A stretch of 64,000 nucleotides of DNA from Pseudomonas syringae (GCF_023278085.1 NZ_CP066265.1:960501-1024500); one strand, 5' to 3'. Shown: positions 41,490-53,075, counted from the first letter of the stretch. Notes: generated from the sequence alone by a model not told the origin. Numbers and translations are program-made.

Positions 41490-42941
41490 TCAGACCAATG
41501 GGTCGCCAACGTGCAGGATCTTCATGCCGTTGGTGCCGCCGATGGTGTGGTAGCTGTCACCCTTGGTCAGGATGACCCAGTCGCCTTGCTCGACCAGCCC
41601 GCGCTTGAGCAGCTCGTCGACCGCAGCCTGGCTGACCTGACCTGGCGGCAGGGCTCCCGGGTCGAACGGCACGGTGTAGACGCCACGGAACATCGCCGCG
41701 CGCGCCTGAGTGCCACGGTGCGGGGAGAACGCGTAGATCGGTACCGAGGAGCGAATGCGCGACATGATCAGCGGGGTGTAGCCGCTTTCGGTCAGCGCAA
41801 TGATCGCCTTCACGCCAGGGAAGTGGTTGGCGGTGTACATGGCGGCCAGTGCGATGCTTTCGTCACAACGGGTGAACGAGTGGCCGATACGGTGGCTGGA
41901 GGTTTTGCCGGTCGGGTGCTTTTCAGCGCCGACGCAGATACGTGCCATTGCCTGCACGGCTTCGACCGGGTAAGAACCTGCGGCGCTTTCTGCCGAGAGC
42001 ATGACGGCGTCGGTGTAGTCGAGCACGGCGTTGGCCACGTCGGACACTTCGGCACGGGTCGGCATCGGGCTGGAGATCATCGACTCCATCATCTGCGTTG
42101 CCACGATCACCGCCTTGTTGTGGCGACGTGCGTGCAGAATGATGCGTTTCTGAACACCCACCAGTTCGGCGTCGCCGATTTCAACACCCAGGTCACCACG
42201 CGCAACCATGACGGCGTCACTGGCGCGGATCAGGGCATCGAGCACTTCGTCATTGGCGACCGCTTCAGCACGTTCGATCTTGGCAACCAGCCAGGCTGTG
42301 CCACCGGATTCGTCACGCAACTGGCGGGCGTATTCCATATCAGCGGCATCGCGCGGGAAGGAAACAGCCAGGTAGTCCAGGTCCATTTCGGCAGCGAGCT
42401 TGATGTCCTGCTTGTCTTTCTCGGTCAGCGCCGGAGCCGTAAGGCCGCCGCCGCGACGGTTGATGCCTTTGTGGTCGGAGAGCGGACCGCCGATTAGCAC
42501 GGTGCAGTGCAGTTCGTGCGCGGTCTGAGTGTCGACGCGCATGACCACGCGACCGTCGTCGAGCAACAGCTCGTCGCCTACGCCGCAATCCTTGACCAGA
42601 TCCGGGTAGTCGATACCCACGATTTGCTGGTTGCCACTGGTCAGCGGATGAGCGGTGGAGAAGGTGAACTTGTCACCGACCTTCAGCTCGATTCGTTTAT
42701 CGGTGAACTTCGCAATACGGATTTTAGGACCTTGCAAGTCGCCCAGCAGAGCGACGAAGCGCCCGTGTCTGGCGGCAATTTCACGGATCAGTTTAGCGCG
42801 AGCCTTATGCTCATCCGGGGTACCGTGGGAGAAATTCAGGCGGGCAACGTCGAGACCCGAAAGGATCAGCTGCTCGATGATTTCCGGCGAATTGCTGGCA
42901 GGGCCAAGTGTGGCGACGATTTTGGTGCGGCGAACGGTCAT
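41490..42941 (-). CDS. pyk: Pyruvate kinase
   Basis: A 483-residue glycolytic enzyme forming pyruvate and ATP from phosphoenolpyruvate. N-terminal RRTKIVATLGPAS, active-site VAKIERAEAV and MVARGDLGVEI, and the C-terminal allosteric domain (TEGYTP-like TESGYTPLIMSR) are all present. ATG 42941 follows AGGAG by seven bases. It corresponds to PykA (PA4329) of P. aeruginosa. Confidence 0.95.
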   Translation of the reverse strand: MTVRRTKIVATLGPASNSPEIIEQLILSGLDVARLNFSHGTPDEHKARAKLIREIAARHGRFVALLGDLQGPKIRIAKFTDKRIELKVGDKFTFSTAHPLTSGNQQIVGIDYPDLVKDCGVGDELLLDDGRVVMRVDTQTAHELHCTVLIGGPLSDHKGINRRGGGLTAPALTEKDKQDIKLAAEMDLDYLAVSFPRDAADMEYARQLRDESGGTAWLVAKIERAEAVANDEVLDALIRASDAVMVARGDLGVEIGDAELVGVQKRIILHARRHNKAVIVATQMMESMISSPMPTRAEVSDVANAVLDYTDAVMLSAESAAGSYPVEAVQAMARICVGAEKHPTGKTSSHRIGHSFTRCDESIALAAMYTANHFPGVKAIIALTESGYTPLIMSRIRSSVPIYAFSPHRGTQARAAMFRGVYTVPFDPGALPPGQVSQAAVDELLKRGLVEQGDWVILTKGDSYHTIGGTNGMKILHVGDPLV

Positions 42942-43117
42942 GCACAAACTCCTTGATTGAAGCGCAGCGAGAGGCTACTCCTCTCTGGGTGTTTAGTCAT
43001 TGTTCCTTTGCACCGCCGCGCCGGGGGCGAGCAGGGCACCTGGCTGACGATTGGTGCTCGATTTGCCTGAAGAAACTGGCTGTCGAGCCGATAAAGCGCA
43101 GAGAACAGGAGACTCCC

Positions 43118-43507
43118 ATGCGTATTGTAACGATTGTTGTATTACTGATTGCGCTCAGCGGGTGCAATCGCTGGGCAATGAACTCCAACCTGGATCATGC
43201 CTACCGCGCTTATCAGGAAGGCGATTGCGATCGCGTGATGCTCGATCTGTCCAAGGTCGAACGCCAGAGCCGTGAGCGTCGCTATGTGCAGCCAGAGGTC
43301 TCGATGCTGCGCGGGCAATGCCTGGAACGTCAGAAATTGTACGTAGATGCGGCGCAGACCTATCAATTTCTTCTGACGCAGTACCCGCAAAGTGAATATG
43401 CTTACCGCGCACGGGCGAGGCTCGACACGCTGGCGCAACTGGGTCATTACCCTCCGGCCCAGCCGGTCAGAGTGATGCCTGCCCCACGCACTCCCGTTGC
43501 AAAATAA
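43118..43507 (+). CDS. Small TPR-like lipoprotein
   Basis: A 129-residue predicted lipoprotein: lipobox LSGC (Cys 15). Helical repeats LDHAYRAYQEGDCDRVMLDLSKVE and AAQTYQFLLTQYPQSEYAYRARARL resemble TPR/Sel1 pairs. AGGAG lies seven bases before ATG 43118; longer upstream frames lack a ribosome site. It is conserved in Pseudomonas beside pyruvate kinase and a PilZ protein. Function unknown; a periplasmic scaffold is possible. Confidence 0.8.
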   Translation: MRIVTIVVLLIALSGCNRWAMNSNLDHAYRAYQEGDCDRVMLDLSKVERQSRERRYVQPEVSMLRGQCLERQKLYVDAAQTYQFLLTQYPQSEYAYRARARLDTLAQLGHYPPAQPVRVMPAPRTPVAK

Positions 43508-43701
43508 TTGCATCCATTTGGGTGTAAAAATATCGCAACCGGGTGGATTTCGGATAAAACTGGGCTAGTCTGTCGGTTTAAAGGACAGATGAGCAGTAAA
43601 GCTCTGCTTCAAGGACTCTCTGCAGCTCGACGTACTGGGTAGCTGTGGCGAGCATGCAGTTTTACGTAACCACGCCCAGTGGTTTCCGAAGGCGGCCTGC
43701 C

Positions 43702-44061
43702 ATGTATAAAGAGCGCAGAATAGAACGGCACCAACTGCATGACTATCTTCAGGTTTTCAACTTCCATACAGGCAAGCCTGTAGGTTACCTGGGTAATGTT
43801 TCCGAAGACGGGCTCATGCTCATCAGCCACATGCCCGTACTCGTGGGCGCACGGTTCGATCTGGTCTTGAGAATGCCTTTTGCAAACGGCGCCGAGGTCA
43901 TCGATGTGAACGCCTTGTGCCTCTGGTGTCACGAGGACGAAACGCCCGGTGGCTACGACTCCGGCTTCGAGTTGTCGCAGGTTTCGACCAGGTACCTTGG
44001 CTATGTACAGATGTTGCGACGTTACTTCTCGTTCTACCCGTCCTATGAGGCTTCTGCCTGA
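43702..44061 (+). CDS. PilZ-domain c-di-GMP-binding protein
   Basis: A 119-residue single-domain PilZ protein. The N-terminal RRIERHQLHDYL (RxxxR) and GNVSEDGLMLIS (D/NxSxxG) motifs required for c-di-GMP binding are intact. Start 43702 is chosen as it begins just before the Arg motif. Together with BifA it makes two c-di-GMP-linked genes in the window, though they are not adjacent. The target is not predicted. Confidence 0.85.
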   Translation: MYKERRIERHQLHDYLQVFNFHTGKPVGYLGNVSEDGLMLISHMPVLVGARFDLVLRMPFANGAEVIDVNALCLWCHEDETPGGYDSGFELSQVSTRYLGYVQMLRRYFSFYPSYEASA

Positions 44062-44096
44062 CGTGTGCGGATCTTGCCAATCACGTATGCGCACAC

Positions 44097-44117
44097 AAAA
44101 AGGCAAAGGTTCTGCCT
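44097..44117 (-). terminator. Short terminator at the end of the MoxR operon
   Basis: Stem AGGCA-aaggttc-TGCCT followed on the minus strand by TTTT, directly at the DUF58 stop. Confidence 0.5.
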
Positions 44118-45456
44118 CATAGCGTGCCTGCCTTTTTCCAGCTCAGGTAACGAGTAATCAGCTGCGGCCCAAGTTCTTTCGGGCGCGCATCCATGATCGT
44201 TACGCCTTGGGCGCTCATCCGGTCATGAAGTGCTGCCCGGGCATTGAGAAAACTCATCGTCCCACAGTACTCCAGCGCCTGATCATAGGTTTGCACCGGT
44301 GAATGGCGCAGGCTGTCCAGCACTTCCTCCCTCAGACTGGCGACCAGCACGCGATGCTGTCGACTCAGTTGCCTGACTGCCGCCAAAAGCTCTTCGTCGT
44401 CTTCGTCGCGCAGGTTGGTCACCAGCACGATCAGTGATCGTCTTTTATGCCGGATCATCAACTGGCGAACGGCTGCACTATAGTCGGCCGGACGCCGTGT
44501 GGTCTGCAGGTCATAGACCGTGTTCAGCAGCAGGTTGAGGTGCCCCGGCCCTTTGACAGGCGACAGGTAGCGGTCCTCGTCGCCGGCAAATGTCGCCAGC
44601 CCTACCGAGTCGCCCTGACGCAATGCGACATAACTCAGCAGCAGACAGGCATTGAGGGCGTGATCGAAATGCGAAAGGTCACCGTCCTGACTGCGCATGC
44701 GGCGTCCGCAATCGAGCATGAAGACAATTTGCTGGTCGCGCTCGTCCTGATATTCGCGGGCTATCGGGGTGCGCTGACGCGCTGTGGCTTTCCAGTCGAT
44801 CTGGCGCAGGCTGTCGCCTTCACGAAATTCGCGCAACTGGTTGAATTCCATACCCAGCCCGCGCCGTTGCAACTGACGCACACCCAGCTGGCTTATCCAG
44901 TTATCCACCGCCAGCAGCTGCCCGCCGTAAAGGCGTGCAAAGTCCGGGTAGACGCGGGTGCTGCTGTGCAAGGCCAGATAGCGCCGGGTTGTCCACAATC
45001 GCAAACGGCCCGGCAGGCTGATTTCACACTGCTCGAAGATGAAGTGGCCCCGGCTTGACGGTCGCAGCCGGTAGCCGAGCTGGCCTTTTTCGCCTGCTGG
45101 CAGCGTGATGGATTGCGGCAGGTTTTCGCCTTCAAGGCCATGGGGTAGATGGTCGAAAACGCGCAGCGTCAACGGTCGGGAACCGTGATGTTCAAGATCG
45201 AGCCGGGCCTCGTTCCAGCGATCCAGCGCCAGGCTTCCCGGAAGATGACGCTGTACCTGCGGCGAGGCCTGGCGAACCAGCCAGAATGCGTCGAGCAGGC
45301 TGGCAATCGCCAACACCAGCAATGCCCCCCAATACAGGCGGTCGAGCTGCGCCGGATAGTCGATACCCAGCGCATGCAGCGTCCCGAGCAGCAATGCGCC
45401 GCACGTCAGCGCCCCTAGCCAGCGGAGCAGCGCGACAGTCGGCCTGAGCATCTGCT

Positions 45457-45460
<4 letters not shown>
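44117..45460 (-). CDS. DUF58-domain protein of the MoxR operon
   Basis: A 447-residue protein with two N-terminal membrane helices (about 14-55). The DUF58 signature GMEFNQLREFREGDSLRQID and WKATARQRTP is intact, and a VWA-like fold begins with VFMLDCGRRMR. It overlaps the MoxR ATPase stop by four bases (ATGA). DUF58 proteins work with MoxR AAA ATPases in envelope-linked chaperone roles. Here it is the last of six coupled genes. Confidence 0.9.
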
Positions 45461-46511
<1,051 letters not shown>

Positions 46512-46515
<4 letters not shown>

Positions 46516-47741
46516 AAGGCATTCCTGAGGGTTTGCAGGTGGGCCACCTGACGGGTGAATTCGCTGTGTGAGAGGCGTTGCGCCGGTCGTGGGCGCAGGG
46601 CGTCGCTGATGGCGCTGGTGGGTTGGCGGGTCAGGCGCGACAGCACCTGCCATTGTTCGGCGACCACCAGTTGCTCGAAACCGGGATGAACCTGGCGGGC
46701 GCGGCGCAGTACATCCTGTTGCAGGCTTTTGATCAGGGTCTGCTGGCCGGTGCGTCTGCGCAGAAACTCGGCGCTGGCGCGCAGGTGCTCGGTCAACTGG
46801 CGGCGCGCCAGGGAGGCAGGTTTCTGCAGCGGGCCTTCGCGCAGTCCGACATGCCACAGACCGAAGGCAATCAGTAACGCCAATGCCAACAGGGCCTGGG
46901 GGAAGTTACGCAGCAGCAGGCTCGGCAGATTGTCGTGTTCGGTTTGCAGCACCATGGTCACTTCGCTGCCTTGCGTCAGGTACCAGAGCAGCCAGGCATT
47001 GTCGTAATTGCCGATCGAATGGGCTTTCCACAGGTCGGCGTCGGTGATCACCGTGATCATGCCGTCGCCACGGCTGATCTGCATGAGGTGCGTGGCGTCG
47101 CCGCTGTTGGCCCACGACTGGGCATTGTCTTCCGGGTCCTCCAGATGAAAAGCCGGCTCGAAACTCATGTAGGCCGGTGCGCTTTCGTTCTCCAGATACA
47201 AGCGGGTCAGCTTGGGCCAAGGCACTTTTTTGTGCGGCGGGGCGGGTTTCATCAGGGGGATGGGCGGCATGGGCTGCGCATCGTCCAGTTGCCGTTCCTG
47301 TGCGTTGATGTCGCGGGTCAGGTATTGATGAATCTGTAACCTGTCCAGCAGCAGGTCGCCGCTGCGGCCCTTTTTTTCATCCCAGAGTTTTTCCGCGACG
47401 AACAGCAAGTGCCCACCCGATTCGGCCCAGCTCAGCAGGCGCTCGGTTTGAGCGGGCGTCATGTTCGTTCGGTCATTGAACAGCAAAAGCGTCTGTGTGC
47501 CCTGACGTGGATCGGGAAGTTGCACCAGCGTGTCGGTGCTGTTGACCGGCACTGAGAGACCTTGCAGGAACTGCTCGGCTGCCAGCCAGGGGTTGGCCTT
47601 TGCCTCGGGTGACGGTCCCTGATCGACCGTTTTCTCGTAGCGCTCCAGATGGCTGCTCAGGTAAATCCCTGCGGCTGTCAGCAACGCGACGATCAACAAG
47701 CCGATCAATATGCCAATCACTGCTCCGTTGCGGCGGCTCAT
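46512..47741 (-). CDS. DUF4350 membrane protein
   Basis: A 409-residue protein: N-terminal helix (about 8-30), a periplasmic GATase-like domain (about 60-270, with LLLFNDRTNMTPAQTERLLSW), a second helix (about 282-302) and a cytosolic helical tail. The arrangement fits DUF4350, always found beside MoxR and DUF58. Four-base overlaps with both neighbours imply translational coupling. No catalytic residues assigned. Confidence 0.88.
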
Positions 47742-49327
47742 GATTTCGCCGCCGAATTGAACAGTCGCCGCCAGCCATCACAGAGTTCCTGCTGCATGTG
47801 GGCAGGTGGCAGGCGGTGGCCATAGGCGAGTGCTTGCCAGTGACGGGTCAGGGTGTGGCTGAATTCGCTCAATAACGGCTGATCCAGCGACGCTATGCGC
47901 TCCAGAACCTGCCCTTCAGTGTCGGCGTTTTTCAAGGGCAGCCGGTAGTCGGTCAGCAAGCGGCTGAGGAGTGCGCGGTACAGCAAGCCCAAGGCTTCAC
48001 GCGGCTGGCTGGCCCAGAGCTGTTCGGCATGGCTGGCGACATCGTCCGGGAGGCTTTCGGCGCTCACCTGTAGACCGAAAAGCTGCTCGGGGCTCGCTTT
48101 TGCAGCTTTTTTCCTGCCCGTACCACGGCTGACAAAAACCGCTACCCATTGCCGGTAACGCCAGATCAGCAATGCGGTCAGGCCCAGCGCAGCAGCCCAT
48201 AGCAGCACTTCGACAAAACGGGCGATGCCGTGGGTCGCCAGCAGCAGCCTGTCGAGCCATTTGATCAGCCAGCCCTGATCATGATGTTCCCGACCGCTCG
48301 GTTTGCCTGCCTGTTTTTCCGGGAAGCGCCAGCCGGTTTCGGTCTTGAGGTTCTTGAACGGTGGCTGTTCTAGCACCGCGTTTATCTTGTTTCGGGAAGC
48401 CTCGCTGGTCAGCGTCTGGCGAGTCAGGCGTGGCGTGTCGGGCGCAGCCAGAGACTGATTCGCTGGCACCTCGCTGCTGTCGGGCAATGGACAGCTGTAT
48501 TCTTGCTGCTCTGCCCATGCCGGTGCCGGCGCGGTCGACAGGGCCAGCCCGACGCCGATCAATAGCACATAAGCGCTGCCGATCAGCCGCTGGCGCAAGC
48601 GTCTGAACACCAGTTCGATATCCCACGCTTCAAGAACGGTGCGGCGGTTGAGATAAAGGGTGAAGCCGCAGGCGACATAGACTGGCTCCCAGAGGACCAG
48701 CGCCAGCACATAAAACAGATTGGTCAGGTGATCGATCCACACTCGCTGGCTTTCAAGATCGAGCACGCTCAGCCAGTGCCAGTCGACCTGTACCTGCTGA
48801 GGGATCAGGGCATACAGCAGAATCAGCAGGCCGATCCAGAGCGAGTATTCCAGGTGTGCGCCTACGACCGTGAGCATCCGGGCGGCGCGCAGGTCTTTTT
48901 GACTGAGCAGACCAACACGTATGGCGCGTTCGGTGCCTGACAGATGTTCGAGTTGCTGCACCGGTAACTGAAAGCTGCGGCTCAGGCTCAAGCGTCGCCA
49001 TAGCAGACTGGGCAACAGCTGATTTTTCAGGGTGGCCGGCCAGGCTTTCAGGGCTTGCCTGAGGGTCGGTGGTGCGCCAAACAGTGACTGGGACAGGATG
49101 AGCAATGGCAGGCGTTCGAAGGCGGGCTTCAGCCACCAGAACAGAAAAATGACCGCCGAGGGATAGTCCCAGAGCAGCAGGCTGAGCAGGCAAAAAAACG
49201 GCAGCGTCACGATAGCCCAACTGCCCATCAGCAAGCCGCGATGCTGTCCGGCCAGCAGCACGCCAAGATCAATGGCTTCCCAGGGAGAACGAGGACGGAT
49301 GGCGACGCTCGATTCAGTCAGGCGCAT
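47738..49327 (-). CDS. DUF4129 multi-pass membrane protein
   Basis: A 529-residue protein with several membrane helices in the N-terminal half (for example about 34-60, 150-175, 200-225, 255-275), a periplasmic segment, another helix (about 375-395) and a C-terminal DUF4129-type helical domain (LLYRALLSRLLTDYRLP, GQVLERIASLDQ). It overlaps SpoIIM by 14 bases and DUF4350 by four. Function unknown; probably part of a MoxR-dependent membrane complex. Confidence 0.85.
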   Translation of the reverse strand: MRLTESSVAIRPRSPWEAIDLGVLLAGQHRGLLMGSWAIVTLPFFCLLSLLLWDYPSAVIFLFWWLKPAFERLPLLILSQSLFGAPPTLRQALKAWPATLKNQLLPSLLWRRLSLSRSFQLPVQQLEHLSGTERAIRVGLLSQKDLRAARMLTVVGAHLEYSLWIGLLILLYALIPQQVQVDWHWLSVLDLESQRVWIDHLTNLFYVLALVLWEPVYVACGFTLYLNRRTVLEAWDIELVFRRLRQRLIGSAYVLLIGVGLALSTAPAPAWAEQQEYSCPLPDSSEVPANQSLAAPDTPRLTRQTLTSEASRNKINAVLEQPPFKNLKTETGWRFPEKQAGKPSGREHHDQGWLIKWLDRLLLATHGIARFVEVLLWAAALGLTALLIWRYRQWVAVFVSRGTGRKKAAKASPEQLFGLQVSAESLPDDVASHAEQLWASQPREALGLLYRALLSRLLTDYRLPLKNADTEGQVLERIASLDQPLLSEFSHTLTRHWQALAYGHRLPPAHMQQELCDGWRRLFNSAAKS

Positions 49328-50294
49328 GGGTTATCCGTCCGGCTAAGGTCAGATAGGCGGCCACCAGCCCCCATAAAAGGGCACCCACCAGGTACTTGAT
49401 TACAGGGCCAGGCCAGGTCATCGATGACCAATAGGCTTCGATGAACGCCGCAATCAGCAGAAACAGAATCACACCGCCGATCAGCTGCACGCTGGTTTTG
49501 GCCGCAACGCGCAAGGCTGCGCCGCGCGTCAGTCTGCCTGGGGCCAGCAGCGCCCAACCCAGTTTGAGCCCGGCAGCCCCGGCCAGCGCGATGGCGGTCA
49601 GTTCGAAAGCGCCGTGGCCGATCACGAACGACCAGAAGGTCTGACCGTAGCCGATGTCGGTCAGATGCCCCGCGACCGCGCCGATCATCAGGCCATTGAA
49701 CAGCAGGAAGAACAGGCTGCCCAGGCCGAACAGCAAACCGCTGGCGTAGGTTTGAAAGGCGATGCCGATGTTGTTCATGATGTAGTAGCCGAACATCATC
49801 CAGTCGGCGTCGGATGCGCGTTCGGCGGCTTGCCCGATCCGGCTGGCGGACGGGTCATACATGCTTTGCATCTCGCTGAGCTGTTCCGGGCTGACGACGC
49901 TGTAGATCAGCTCTGGAAAGCCATAGACCAGCAGGCCCATGCCAATCAGGCTGACGAAAAACAGCAGACTGGCGACCAGCACGAAACGCCATTCGGCGCG
50001 GACCAGCCTGGGGAAACCCGCCAGAATAAAGCCTAATAAGCGGGCGCCCGATGCGCTGCGATGGCGATAGAGCTGTTGATGGCCGCGCATGGCCAACTGG
50101 TGGAGCGGGTCGATGAGGTGGCTGCTGTAGCCACGTTCCTGAGCCAAGGCCAGATGCTGGCAAATGCGGCGGTAGTCGCCGGGGAAAGTCTCGCTGGCAG
50201 CGGCATCGGCTTTGCCGCGCTCCAGCGCATCCAGACGTTGACCGAAGCGTTGCCATTCCTGTTCATGGCGGGTTTCGAACTGGCTTTGCTTCAT
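49314..50294 (-). CDS. SpoIIM-family (DUF95) membrane protein
   Basis: A 326-residue protein with an N-terminal cytosolic helical domain (about 1-90, FETRHEQEWQRFGQRLDALE) and five or six membrane helices. GLLFGLGSLFFLLFNGLMIGAV and GHGAFELTAIALAGAAGLKLG are the stage II sporulation M signatures, here in a non-sporulating bacterium. Coupled by short overlaps to RDD upstream and DUF4129 downstream. Confidence 0.9.
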   Translation of the reverse strand: MKQSQFETRHEQEWQRFGQRLDALERGKADAAASETFPGDYRRICQHLALAQERGYSSHLIDPLHQLAMRGHQQLYRHRSASGARLLGFILAGFPRLVRAEWRFVLVASLLFFVSLIGMGLLVYGFPELIYSVVSPEQLSEMQSMYDPSASRIGQAAERASDADWMMFGYYIMNNIGIAFQTYASGLLFGLGSLFFLLFNGLMIGAVAGHLTDIGYGQTFWSFVIGHGAFELTAIALAGAAGLKLGWALLAPGRLTRGAALRVAAKTSVQLIGGVILFLLIAAFIEAYWSSMTWPGPVIKYLVGALLWGLVAAYLTLAGRITHAPD

Positions 50295-50980
50295 GTCGGC
50301 CCCAGCAGGCTGCGGGCGATGCCGTTCACATGCCTCACCGCCTTGTCGGCCGGGATGTGCAACGGCTCGGCCAGAATTGCAGCCAGCTCCTGCGTGCGGG
50401 CGCCGGACAGTTCGCCCTGTCGTTCAGCCAGACTCAACAGTGCGCGCTGTTCATCCAGCCGCAGGGCGAACGGCACAATCACCGGCTCGGCGTGTGGCAC
50501 GACAGGGCGCAGGGCAGGCCGGTCGCTGTAAATTACCAGCGTGCCGGCGGCCAGGTCGCCCAGGCGTTTGAACAGCGGATGATTAAGGCAGGTGATCGCT
50601 CCAAGGCTGTACCCCAGCGGCAGCATATCGACGAAACGCAGCAGGTTGCGTATCACCGAAGAAGACCAGTCGATGGGTGTGCCGTCGTCATGCACGACCC
50701 GCAGCCCGAGCATTCGCTTGCCCGGCGTGCGGCCTTGATTGAGTACTTCGAACAGCACCATGTACCACCAGTTGACCAGAAAGATGGCGATGGCCGCGAG
50801 GCCCATTCCGAGCTTGTCGAATAGCTGCAGCAGCATGAAAAGCAGGCCGATGACGCCCGCCCGAATGGCGAGGTCGATAGTGAAAGCCAGCGCGCGGGAA
50901 ACCAGGCCGGCAGGCCGAAGAAGCATGTCGATACCTTCCGGGGTTTCGATCTCGATGCGAGTGTCCAGCGGTCTGTTCAC
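50291..50980 (-). CDS. RDD-family membrane protein, first gene of the MoxR operon
   Basis: A 229-residue protein with the RDD domain (about 25-150): RPAGLVSRALAFTIDLAIRAG gives the first conserved Arg/Asp and TPGKRMLGLRVV the later motif. GTG 50980 is preferred because AAGGA lies six bases upstream and relatives start near PLDTR; ATG 51013 has no good site. It overlaps SpoIIM by four bases. RDD proteins may transport or scaffold; the role here is unknown. Confidence 0.85.
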   Translation of the reverse strand: MNRPLDTRIEIETPEGIDMLLRPAGLVSRALAFTIDLAIRAGVIGLLFMLLQLFDKLGMGLAAIAIFLVNWWYMVLFEVLNQGRTPGKRMLGLRVVHDDGTPIDWSSSVIRNLLRFVDMLPLGYSLGAITCLNHPLFKRLGDLAAGTLVIYSDRPALRPVVPHAEPVIVPFALRLDEQRALLSLAERQGELSGARTQELAAILAEPLHIPADKAVRHVNGIARSLLGPT

Positions 50981-51194
50981 TGCATTCCTTGGCAAAGCTG
51001 GAGAGGGTGACATTATCGAAGGGCGCACCTTGAGACCGAGTACTGATGCTAGCCACCAGCGCAGTGCTAAGCAACCAGCCAATTCAGTACGCGAGCTGTA
51101 AGAAAAGATTTCGCGGGACGCGGGACTTTACCCGATTAGCCAACGACGTCTTTGACCCCCTACACTTGGCGGGTCTTTTGTTCAGGATCAGCCC

Positions 51195-52625
51195 GTGACT
51201 TCCAGCATTTTTTGGTATGACTACGAAACCACCGGCATCAATCCGCGCAATGATCGTGCGTTGCAGATGGCCGGCATCCGTACCGACGCCGAACTCAATG
51301 AAATCGCGCCTCCGGTCAATCTGTATTGTCAGCCCAGTGATGACATCCTGCCGCACCCCGCTGCGTGCGTGATTACCGGAATCACTCCGGCCACGCTGGC
51401 GGAAAAGGGCTTGTGTGAAGCGGACTTCATGACCCGGGTACACGCCGAACTGTCTGCGCCGGGCACCTGTGGTGCGGGTTACAACACGCTGCGTTTTGAT
51501 GACGAAGTTACCCGTTACAGCCTTTATCGCAACTTTTTCGACCCTTATGCGCGCGAGTGGCAGGGCGGCAACAGTCGCTGGGATCTGATCGATGTGGTGC
51601 GGGCGGCTTATGCCTTGCGCCCCGATGGAATTGTCTGGCCCGAACAGGATGGACGGGTAACACTTAAACTGGAGCGCCTCACGGCTGCCAACGGCATCGA
51701 TCACGGGCAGGCGCACGACGCGTTGTCCGATGTGCGTGCAACGATAGCGCTGGCCCGGTTGATTCGTGAGAAACAGCCAAAGCTTTATGACTATCTATTT
51801 GCGCTGCGCAGTAAACAGAAAGTTCAGGATCAGATTCGTCTGATGCAGCCCATGGTGCATATCTCCGGACGTTTTTCTGCAGCGCGCCATTACCTGGGCG
51901 TGGTGTTACCGCTGGCCTGGCATCCGCATAATCGCAATGCGCTGATCGTCTGCGACCTGCATCTGGATCACTCGCCTTTGTTGGACGAGGACGCGGCGAC
52001 ACTTAAGCAGCGCTTATATACCCGGCATGAGGCGTTGAACGAAGGCGAATTGCCCGTACCGCTCAAATTACTTCATATAAACCGATGCCCGGTGATTGCA
52101 CCCATGGGCGTGCTGCGCAGCGAAGATCAAGAACGTCTGCAGCTGGATATGACAGCTTATCAATCGCGTGCTGCGCACCTGAGTGAAAACCGCGAAGTTT
52201 GGCAGGACAACGTGTTAGCCCTGTACGGCAAGGACGACTTCACGGCAAGTGAAGATCCCGAACAGCAGTTATATGATGGGTTTATTAATGATCGTGATCG
52301 TCGGCTTTGCGAGCAAGTACGACTTGCTGACCCCGGGCAGTTGGCGCGTGACGCCTGGCCATTCGACGATGCGCGTTTGCCTGAATTGTTATTTCGCTAT
52401 CGCGCGCGTAACTTTCAGGACACCCTGAGCCGTGAAGAGCAGCAGCGTTGGCAGCGCTTCTGTCAGGACCGGCTACGCAGCCCGGAGTGGGGCGCGCCCA
52501 ACACCCTGCAGGATTTTACGACAGCGCTGATTGAGCGGTCGCCTAGTGCCACACCAGAGCAATTGGATGTGTTACGTCAATGGCAGGATTACGCCCAGCT
52601 GTTGAGTGCGCGTTTGCAGCTCTAA
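51195..52625 (+). CDS. sbcB: Exonuclease I
   Basis: A 476-residue 3'-5' single-strand DNA exonuclease used in mismatch repair and recombination. DEDDh residues are visible: D9 and E11 in FWYDYETTG, Asp in YNTLRFDDE, and His/Asp of HDALSDVRATI. The SH3-like and C-terminal helical domains are complete (ending LRQWQDYAQLL). Divergent from the MoxR operon and followed by a shared terminator. Confidence 0.95.
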   Translation: MTSSIFWYDYETTGINPRNDRALQMAGIRTDAELNEIAPPVNLYCQPSDDILPHPAACVITGITPATLAEKGLCEADFMTRVHAELSAPGTCGAGYNTLRFDDEVTRYSLYRNFFDPYAREWQGGNSRWDLIDVVRAAYALRPDGIVWPEQDGRVTLKLERLTAANGIDHGQAHDALSDVRATIALARLIREKQPKLYDYLFALRSKQKVQDQIRLMQPMVHISGRFSAARHYLGVVLPLAWHPHNRNALIVCDLHLDHSPLLDEDAATLKQRLYTRHEALNEGELPVPLKLLHINRCPVIAPMGVLRSEDQERLQLDMTAYQSRAAHLSENREVWQDNVLALYGKDDFTASEDPEQQLYDGFINDRDRRLCEQVRLADPGQLARDAWPFDDARLPELLFRYRARNFQDTLSREEQQRWQRFCQDRLRSPEWGAPNTLQDFTTALIERSPSATPEQLDVLRQWQDYAQLLSARLQL

Positions 52626-52636
52626 ATAGCGGGTAA

Positions 52637-52665
52637 TAAAAAACGCCAGCAAGCTGGCGTTTTTC
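52637..52665. terminator. Bidirectional terminator between sbcB and mvaT
   Basis: AAAAAACGCCAGC-aa-GCTGGCGTTTTT hairpin with A and T runs on either side. Confidence 0.9.
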
Positions 52666-52694
52666 AATCGCGATAAATAGCGACCGTGTGCAGC

Positions 52695-53075
52695 TTAGCC
52701 CAGCAGAGTGGCCCAGCTTTCTACGTCATCGCTGCCCCACTTGGCTTTCCACTCTTTCAGCGTCTTGTGGTTGCCACCTTTGGTTTCGATGACTTCACCG
52801 TTGTGCGGGTTCTTGTATTGCTTGACCTTGCGAGCGCGCTTGGTGCCGGCAGGTTTAACTGCGCCGCCACGTGGGGCCTTGTTAACCTTGGCGTCCGGGT
52901 CCAGCAAAGCAATGATGTCACGCAGCGATTTCTGATACTCGCCCATCAGCGTACGCAGTTTGCCTTCGAATTCCAGCTCGGTTTGCAGTTTGTCGTCTTG
53001 CGACAGGTTTTTCAAACGGGCTTGCAGTTCTTTGATGGCTTCTTCTGTGGCACGGTATTCGTTGATCAGGGACAT
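52695..53075 (-). CDS. mvaT: H-NS-like xenogeneic silencer MvaT
   Basis: A 126-residue nucleoid protein. N-terminal coiled coil for oligomerisation (about 1-62, EYRATEEAIKELQARLKNLS), a basic linker and a C-terminal AT-rich-DNA-binding domain with KNPHNGEVIETKGGNHKTL containing the GGN AT-pincer segment. Length and sequence match MvaT of Pseudomonas, which silences acquired AT-rich DNA such as the tccC tails here could be. The upstream region is very AT-rich, consistent with autoregulation. Confidence 0.93.
   Translation of the reverse strand: MSLINEYRATEEAIKELQARLKNLSQDDKLQTELEFEGKLRTLMGEYQKSLRDIIALLDPDAKVNKAPRGGAVKPAGTKRARKVKQYKNPHNGEVIETKGGNHKTLKEWKAKWGSDDVESWATLLG

Noticed and set aside
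46516..46857. 114-codon N-terminal extension of the MoxR frame
   Set aside because: Pro/Arg-rich shadow of the DUF4350 gene; the ATG at 46515 overlaps that gene's stop in the normal coupled manner.
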